Below, piece after piece: positions 47,401-56,400 of a stretch of DNA of 64,000 nt. Within the stretch, counting starts at the first letter, position 1; the number at the start of each line of letters is the position of its first letter. Source of the DNA: Anthonomus grandis grandis (Eukaryota; Arthropoda; Insecta; Coleoptera; Curculionidae); contig NC_065567.1 of NCBI RefSeq assembly GCF_022605725.1, forward strand, positions 35,505,127 to 35,569,126, written 5' to 3'. The position numbers were made by a program, and so were the translations under genes. The notes under the pieces were generated by a model that saw nothing but the letters and a program-made list of their open reading frames with translations, had not been told where the DNA came from and searched no databases.

Positions 47401-50400
47401 TAACACTGTACGTTTAGCTAAGCATGTTCATTTTGCCATGGAATAGCTCCATTGCTGAAAAAAATATGCTGCAAATTCTTCACGAATTTCCTGAGGAATT
47501 TTTGCAGACTTTCGAGAAACTTTTTTAATATTAGTCAGGGACAACATTTCAGTATCATCTCTCCAAGCACCAGGGCTAACTTTCCCTTCTACTTCACTAT
47601 CCAGGGCTCCTTGTGGACAATAAATATTTGCTGAAGAGTTACTTTTGCGTAAGAAGTTGTGCAAATATATACAAGTCCTCACAACTAATTCTGCTTTATG
47701 TGGCTCTGGAAGCATTGATTTTCTTTAAACTCTAAAGATAGATGCTAGGATACCAAAAGCATTTTCCACTACTCGGCGTGCTCGATTCAATCTGTAATTG
47801 AAAATTCTTTGTATTGAACCTTTTTCATAAATTCCTGAATAAGGTTTCATTAAATTATCAGCCAGGGCAAACGCTTCGTCTCCTAAAATTACGTAGGGAA
47901 TAGCTTTCTCGCGACCAGGCAACGATTTTGGTAATGGCAAATTTAAAGCATTATTTTGAAGACGTTCATACAACTCTGTGTTTTTAAAAATTCCGCCGTC
48001 TGAGATTCTTCCTTGAACACCAACATCAACAAATAGAAAATTATAATTAGCATCAACTAGGGCAAAGAGAACGATGCTGAAAAACGACTTTTAATTAAAA
48101 AAGACACTTCCGGTGCTTTTAGGGCACTGTAATACTACATGCTTCCCATCAATCGAGCCAATGCATTGTGGAAAATTCCATAACGTTTCAAATTCTTCAC
48201 ATGTCTGCAACCATTTCGCTTCGGTTTCTGGCATCTGCAAAGAAAGAATTGTTTTTTATTTGTATGCGTTTGTTTGCGTCAATTTAAAATATGTGTTTCA
48301 CCTCAACGTTAATTTAGAATATGCATATTTTAATTATTTTTGTTATTAAACATTTTTTATTTTTGCATTTTTTTTCAGGTTATTGCTGATAATGAAGTAG
48401 TTGCCGAAGAAGTATATAATGAAAACAGTGAACCAATTGGTAGAGGAACAGAACCAGAACTTTATCCAAAAAGAGCCTTAGAACAGGAACCATTACCATC
48501 TATTTCTGCAACGTCTACAAATGAAATACCAAATTCGCAATTGCAAAAAGCAAAACGAGCGAAACGGAATTAGGAAAATTCAAACGTCCCAAACGAGGAT
48601 CCTCGTGTTTCTGCAGTAGTCGATATTATGCGGTCAGCTCAAGACCGGGATTCTTGTGATATTTATGGGGAGCATATCGCATCAAAGCTACGTACTTACA
48701 GTCAAAGAACACAGGCCATGGTACAACACATGTTTAGTAATATCCTCTTTAATGCTGATATGGGACGTTACGACGATGTGGTGCCTAAGAACACCTCTGG
48801 TCATCTGTCATCTTCTGGAAGCGTTACTTCTGCTAGCACATGCACTACCCCTGCTCCTTCACCTGCTGGTTCAAGCTCTCATTATTCCGATCATGCTTAA
48901 CAGTTCCGTACCCATGAAAATACAAGTGTCGGCGCATCTTTCGTTGGCTCTCAGCAACCACAACAAAACTTAACTACACTCACTAATGTTCTGTCGACCT
49001 CAGAAATCCCTCTAAAGCTCCGTATCCATAAAAATGCTAACACTAGCGCATCGTTCGCCAGCTATCAGCAACCCTCGCAGCAAACACAACGAAACTTAAC
49101 TTTACTCACTAATGTTCTGCCAACTTCAGGAATCCTTCAACAGCTCGAAGCCCATCGAAATGCAAGTAGCAACGCTACATATACCACCAGTTGTCAGCAG
49201 CCACAAGAAAATGACCACTGGGAAACAAACTTTCCAGATGAAAATCCTGACCTAGAATCTGCATCTATGAATGCAGGAAACTATTTAGCAAACTTCAATC
49301 TGTCTCAATCACAGACAAATACTAATTACCCATAAAAATAAAAATACCATTTATATTATCGCATAGATAGGTATGATCTATACGCTGAGTAAAACCGCAC
49401 TGGACGTATCTCAAAAATGTCTTTTCAATGAAATAAAACGTTGGCCGGGTTCATCAGAAAAAAGCGTTCACTGAGCGCTCGAAACTTTTTACCTGGTATC
49501 TAAGGTATAAGCATTTTGATTGGATGTTGCTAGGTTAAGTTTCGAGCGCTCAGTGAGCGCTTTATTCTGATGAACCCAGCCATTGATTTTTGACATACGT
49601 CAAGTGCGGTTGTACTCAGCGTACATCCCATACCTACTCATGTTTAGCTAAGTAACTAGTTTTCTCAATAAAGGTCAAATTTATTATATGGTTATTTACT
49701 TACCCTTACATAGCTCGCTAATGCTTTCATGATGGCGGCACGTACTTCATGAATTATTCTAGAAATGAGCTGCTTCGAAACTCTGAAGAGGTACATAAGA
49801 CTGGCATAGGAATCTCCTGTCGCTAGAAAGCGAAGTGTGATGGCAAGTTTAATTTGGGCAGAGACGCACTCTCGATAGTTCGTGTCAATTTTAGATATTT
49901 CTGGAGAAATTCTTGAGAGCAGAAAATCAAAATCTCTTGGCGAAACTTGAGTAAAATTTTTGAATAAGCTACTCCTGTAAGTTTTGATATCAGCTGCATA
50001 GAAACTCTAGTTTTTAAAAAATGAGACACCCAAAATCTATGTTTCCTTCTTTTTTTCTTCTTTTCTTTTTCTATTAGTGCACAAAATACTAATGCAGCAC
50101 AGGCGGCAAGTTTCTTTCTACTTAACAGGGCCATTTTTACAATTTTTCTATTCTCGGTTTTCCTCAAAATAAAAAAAGACCTGGATGTGTGACAAACGCT
50201 CTCAAAACTGCTTTGTGAACAATTTCAAACAACATGTGCTGATCGGTGGGTACTTCGTTTTGCAAGCGTTTATCAATATTCGCAAACATTTACAAATATT
50301 GCTACAAATGTTAATGCCAGTGGATACGCGGCTTAATGTTACACGTGATTTTTGACATAACGCACTATTTTGTGTTAGAGAAATACAATTGTCTTTCTCT

Positions 50401-53400
50401 AACGTAAAATCTTAAATAATATTCACTTTTCCATAAGGAAATTTGTTAAAGAAAAATCCTAATGATCACCACTCAAAGCAGAAACGTCGGACTGTAAATT
50501 TAATTTTTAAACCGACTTTTTCTTTTTACTTTTATGAGAAATTATGTTAAAGAGACATATTTTTGTCAATAATTTTGTGTAGTTAAGTTAGCCATATTGG
50601 CAAAGTGGGTTTTAGTATACAGCAACAATAAATATATAAATTTTTAAGTACAATAAGAGTGTCCTAATACATATTATTTCTTCCACTTTTAAACTGTAAT
50701 AATCAAAATAACCAACACGTACATAAATCATGTTTATTTTTGTTGCTACATAATCAAGACCTGCCTGTTGCTACGTAACAAAGCCTCATTGTTTCATCAA
50801 GAGGATGCCTATCAAGTAGTTTTTGCTTTACGTATCTGGTGTATCTTATTACTATAAAAAACCATAAATCATCTGGAGCTGATGGGATATCTTTGAGGTT
50901 GTTACTCTTTTTGCCTGATTCAGCCTTAAATGCTTTAGTTTCTGCCATAAACAATTCTTTACATATTGGCATTTTTCCTTCATGTTTAAAAGAGGCAGTG
51001 GTTATCCCTCTTCATAAGGGTGGAGATTTGGATCAGCCTTGTAATTTCCGTCCCATTTCTATTTTGTCTACCCTCTCTAAGATAGTTGAAAAACTTGCAA
51101 AAAGCAGAATTTTGTCCGTTTTACATCATAACGGCATTTTGTCTGCAAATCAGTTTGGATTTCAAGCCGGTAAAGGGACTCATGATGCTGTTTTTAGCTT
51201 TTTGGAGAGCGTCTATGTGTCCTTGAATTCTGAAGAGTCATCGGCGGCAGTGTTTTGTGATCTATCCAAAGCTTTTGTCTGTGTGGATCATGGAATACTG
51301 TTATCTAATCTCGATAAATATGGTTTTAGGGGCGTAGCGTTGCGATGGCTTGAGTCCTTTCTATCAAATCGTATTCAGAAGGTTACAGTGTCTGGGCGTT
51401 TGTCTGCTTCTAGATCCCTAAAATGCGGCGTTCCCCAGGGTTCAGTGTTGGGACCACTGTTATTTTTACTGTATGTGGATAACTTGAGTTCATTGAAACT
51501 GCAGGGCAAGGTGGTTCAGTTTGCTGATGATACCACCATTCTATAGAGCCATAAAAATTCTGATTATATTAAGACTTGTATCCTTGAAGACCTTCAGATT
51601 TTATCAGGGTGGTGTGTTTCCAACAGGCTCGTGTTTAATGTAAGAAAGACGTCTATGATAGGGTTTAAGTGCGATATTTAGGGTCTGATGTTTGACGAAA
51701 ATTCCCTCTTGCAGAATAAAGAGTGCTGCAAGTTCCTAGGAATTACCATTGATTGTCGCCTTCGGTTTGAAGATCATATTTTACATTTAGCTGGGAAATT
51801 ATCTTCTGGATGTTTTGCAGTAAGAATAGCAAAACAAGAGCTGGGAGGGGTGGTTGTACGTTCAGTGTACTTTTCACTTACTGAATCTCATATTCGGTAT
51901 GGCTTGCCTTTTTGGGGTTTAACCAATAAGGGGCTACTTAACATTGTCTTTGTTATTAAAAAAAAAGCAGTTAGATACCTGTGTTCTGCTAAGTTAAGAG
52001 ATTCTTGCAAACCCCTCTTCATTTCTGAAAAAATCCTAACTCTTTTTTCACTCTTTATCTTAGAAACAGCTGCTCTTTTTTTACAAAATTCCCAAACTAC
52101 CTTCTGACACTGGCCATTTGACTCGTCGTGTAAATGATGTTCCCCTACCTATTCCTACGTCTTCCCTTATCTAAAACTCATTAATTTACATAAGTAAAAA
52201 AATGTACAATCATGTTCTTCTATGTGTTAGACATATATCGGATGTTAAGTAATTTAAAAGAGAATTAAAAACGCTTTTATTGGCTGGAAAGTTTTTTTTT
52301 CCTTTTTTCTTCTCTAGTTTTGTCAACAAGTTTACCTTTATTTAGTAATTGATTGTTTTATTTAGTTGTCTTTAATTCAGGTATGTTCAAAAAGTTTTGT
52401 CTTCTTGTGTTTAATTTTGTTCATTGTTTTGTCAATTTTTGAAATTGTATTTTTGTTTTGTTTTTTTTTCTAGCTTTTAGGATGCTTGTACACAAGATTA
52501 TTCTTACGTAATATAGCACATTTTCTTTCTTTCTTCTTTCTCTTTCTATCTTTGCTTTAAAAGAGTATAGATGTGATTTCTTCACGTCAGTCGTTAGCTG
52601 GGTTCACGTCAAATGTTGTAATTTAAACAATAATACTAATGTTTTAATGAGGAGCTTCTTAGTAGTGTTCCCAACTTCCAGTGTTTCCAACAAAGATCTA
52701 GCGGGTTTTTCATCTTTGGCGGCAATCCTTTTATTCTTAGCGTTTTTTAGCTTGTTTACAAATTAAAACTACTTACGTTATCATTAATTTTAATAAATAA
52801 ATTATTTGACTTAAGTAGAAATTATCACAAACCAAAAGTTAAATCGATGGTCTCGAAGCAGGAATCCCACCCATTTTATTCCTGTCATGTCTCATCCACG
52901 ACGTAAGTCGTAGAGTTGCCAGATTAGGGGATTTTCCCAAAAAATCAGGGGATTTTTTTTTATTTGGGTATTTATTGTTCTGGGGGAAATTATTTTCCTT
53001 TGGGGTATTTAAGGGGATTTAAGATTTATATATATATCATTCATAATTCAAACTCCAAACTTTCCGAATATATTACATTCTTGAAATTATTCTACATAAA
53101 TATTAATTTCTATTAAATGTAAACATCGTGGCGCTCATGTTAATGCAATAAGGGCCCTTCACAACAACAAAAAAGAAGTCATTCTAGAAAGATGTAAAGA
53201 TTTTTTAATTACTCTCTGTCTTTAAATTCAATGCCGACTACCATTAAACATTGACAGTTTGGAAAAAAATTGCCTCTTTAAACCTAGAAAATGCCACGTC
53301 ACAAATTAGAGAACCTGACATAGCAACTTTAGCCAGTCATTTTAAAAATCTAATCTGCGATCATATTGATTCCACTGTTAACGAGTGGAATGCTCTTCAT

Positions 53401-56400
53401 GGAATAGAGTGGACACCTTCCGAAGATCCTGAGACTTTTTGGATTGAAGTCGCCCAAAATAAAAATGCAGGAGGTGAAAATCATCACGGTTTCAGAATAT
53501 TTCAAAATTAGCTTTATCACTTCTTTCCTTACCATTCTCTAACGCTGCAGTAAAACGGGTATTTTCAATAATGTATGAATTATACCAAGGCTTTTTACCT
53601 ATTACTTATATTTTCTTATGTATTTTTGTGTTTATTTAGGTACTATTATGTTTATTCTAAGTCGTATTAATATAATGTATTATTAACATTGCATAGGTAC
53701 ATTAAAATTTATTTTTCTACTTTTGGGGATTTTTGCTTTTGAATCCTAAATATAGGGCATTTTTAAATATCAATTGGGTAAATTCCGCTGACTGATCTGG
53801 CAACCCTAGTAGGTCGGTGGTTGTTTCATATTATGTTATTTCGATCGGTTGTTCACATCCTTATATTCGTAATATTGATTAAATTAAAATTCAAATCTCT
53901 GGCGCGAAAAAAAAGTTCTTGAAAAGTGATCAACTATAAAAGTAGCTAAGTTTAATAGCATTTACGATGTATTAAACTCGTTTATCAATGTTATTTTTCT
54001 TTGCTAGGTTAAATTAAAGCTATATTTTAGTGTTTACAATGCCTAAAACGCATACCCAAAAATTTCGAGACGTTTGATCTTTGTCTAAAAGACTGGTTAC
54101 ACTCCATTGAGTCTACTTTAGGAACAATAGCCAAGTGTAAATTTTGTAGGTGTAGACTTGCAAATAAATATGGAGATCTCAAAAGTCATGCAAACACTAA
54201 AAAGCATAAATCTAAAAATTATTCTTGCTCGGTATATTTTTACATATTTTGATAGAAAATAATATTTTAAAAACAATGACGCCCCACTTGTCATTTTTTG
54301 ACACATTATGGTTACTTTACATAAATTTAACATTTTTAACTAATTCATAGCGCTCTATTTCAATAATAAAACTGTGCTCTTTTAATGTTTGGTTTTATCA
54401 CAAAATTTCACTGAATGGAACCGTTTTCCTTATCAGGGACAGAAAACAAAGCAAAAATTGCAAACCACATAAAAACAAACTGCAAAATCAAGTCTAAATT
54501 CTGTTCGGAAAATGGCGTATGAATTACTAGAGACGTTGAAAATAAATCATAATTTCAATCGCGAAGTAAAAATGGCTATATGATTGGTTGCATTCTTTTC
54601 TATCTCATAATCCTTTGCTTTCTATAAGAAAATCTAAAGGTGTATCCGTTGCTAGAACACACAAAACAGTTTGAACAAAAATGTTGTAAATGATTATTTC
54701 AGCCTTCTTGGAATGGTCTTGCAGGAAAATTACCTCATGAACAAACCTAAACACATTTTTTAAATGGACGAAACTGGGTTACAATTGAGCAACAAGCCTG
54801 GTTAAGTATTGGCATTAAAGAGGTCAAAATGTATAACAAACATGAATGTCTCAAAAATCAGCTTACGTGAATAGTGATTTTCGTGGATCGGCTAAGAATA
54901 TATTACTTGTCAAGAAAACCTACTGGGAAATTATTGCTCCTTTTAGACATACATACGTCACACACAAACAAATTACATAATTTTACTGATTTTGCCACCA
55001 CATACTTCTCACTGGCTGCCATTCATTTCTTAAATCACTCAAGTCTAACTTCTATGGAGCGTGTAACAGTTTCATGGTGAAAAGAAAAACTATCTCAAGG
55101 CTATAATGAAAAAGAAACTTCTTCATTGCAGTTGAGTTCTCCTAAATTGACTCTATCGAAGATGCTGGAGTAGGTTTTCCCACTCGCACAACACTCAAAA
55201 GAAAGATGCATAGTTTGAACTATTCTGAACTCTAATCACAATATTAGGAAGATTAAAAAGAAGAAAAAACCTTGACGATGACAACTTTGTGGAAAGTGGG
55301 ATGAAAATGAATGTAACCTACACTAGGGAGAACTTCAATAAGTGCAAAAAAAAGACTGGATTAACTGTTGAACTTGTTTTCGTTTTTTCCACGAAATGTG
55401 TTCTAGATGTGAAAGCAAATGTAATTACTGTGGAACGGGAGAAGAAATAAACAAAGCAAACAAAATGTTGATGATTAAAAATGAAAAGTTTTGATTCCTT
55501 TAGCTATGAATTGTTCACGTCACGTTCACGACTATATCAAAAACGCAAGCAAACGAAAATAGCAAACGAAAAGGTTTTAATTCTTTAGTTCCTTTACACA
55601 TCCGATTGTGTGGTCCAATTCACTCTGGCACTTTGAGTGAGATGAACCATTGTATAAGAAGTTTTTTTTAATAGAATTAAACCTGGTACTACATTTAGGT
55701 ATTAGTATTATCTTTGCTTAAACCCATTTTTTATTTCGATTAATGTCTTTAAGTAGGATTTACCTTAAGCTTCAAAAAAGGTGGTCGATCTCTTCCCGAC
55801 TGACCCTATGTGTCAAAAATGACACAAGTAAAGTATCATTGCTTTTAGAATTAAATTTTCTATCCAAATTTGTAAGATTATACCTAGATATTTCACTTAA
55901 AATTATGGCATTTCCCGTTAAACCAGAAGTGACAAAAAACAAGTAAATTTCATATTGACACGTATGATCCATTCCTCAACAAACAGTCAATATGTGCTGT
56001 TTGGGATAAACATAAAAAGCTCACTCTATATATTGGTTTCATCTACGTTATGTATTTTATCTGCTGTATATTATGTGGTAAAAGGATAAATAGGTAATTA
56101 AATATAAGTGCCCACTGATTGGCAGCAACCCGATCCCCATATTTTTAATAGCACCTTTATTATTGTAATTGGTAGGTTGGTATCAGCAGATTGCCACCTT
56201 TACAGTCTTGACTCACTAATTAAGAATTACAGCCGAGTTCTTTAACATCGTAATCAAATGTCATTGCTACCTGACTGAATCACTGCCAAGGTCGCAGCGA
56301 GCATTCACCTTCGAAGAAACAATGTTATACATATAGCGCGCGCTAAACATTTTCATCTGCATATCATTAAGATATAAAAAAATACATCAAGTTTTAAATG

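Larger units (their letters stand above)
46305..50332. mobile_element. PIF/Harbinger DNA transposon
   Basis: Ends AGCCGCGTATCCAC (left) and GCCGCGTATCCACTGGCATT (right, inward) are flanked by TTA at 46302-46304 and 50333-50335, the Harbinger target size; the extra shared A makes TTAA possible. Internal to both ends are several copies of caaacgtttgca-like sequence. It carries a DDE transposase (minus) and a MADF-BESS protein (plus), and is interrupted by two foldback MITEs. 4.0 kb, inside protease intron 1. Confidence 0.92.

Noticed and set aside
49823..50167. Stand-alone Lys-rich nuclear protein
   Set aside because: It is exon 1 of the Harbinger transposase before the frameshift.
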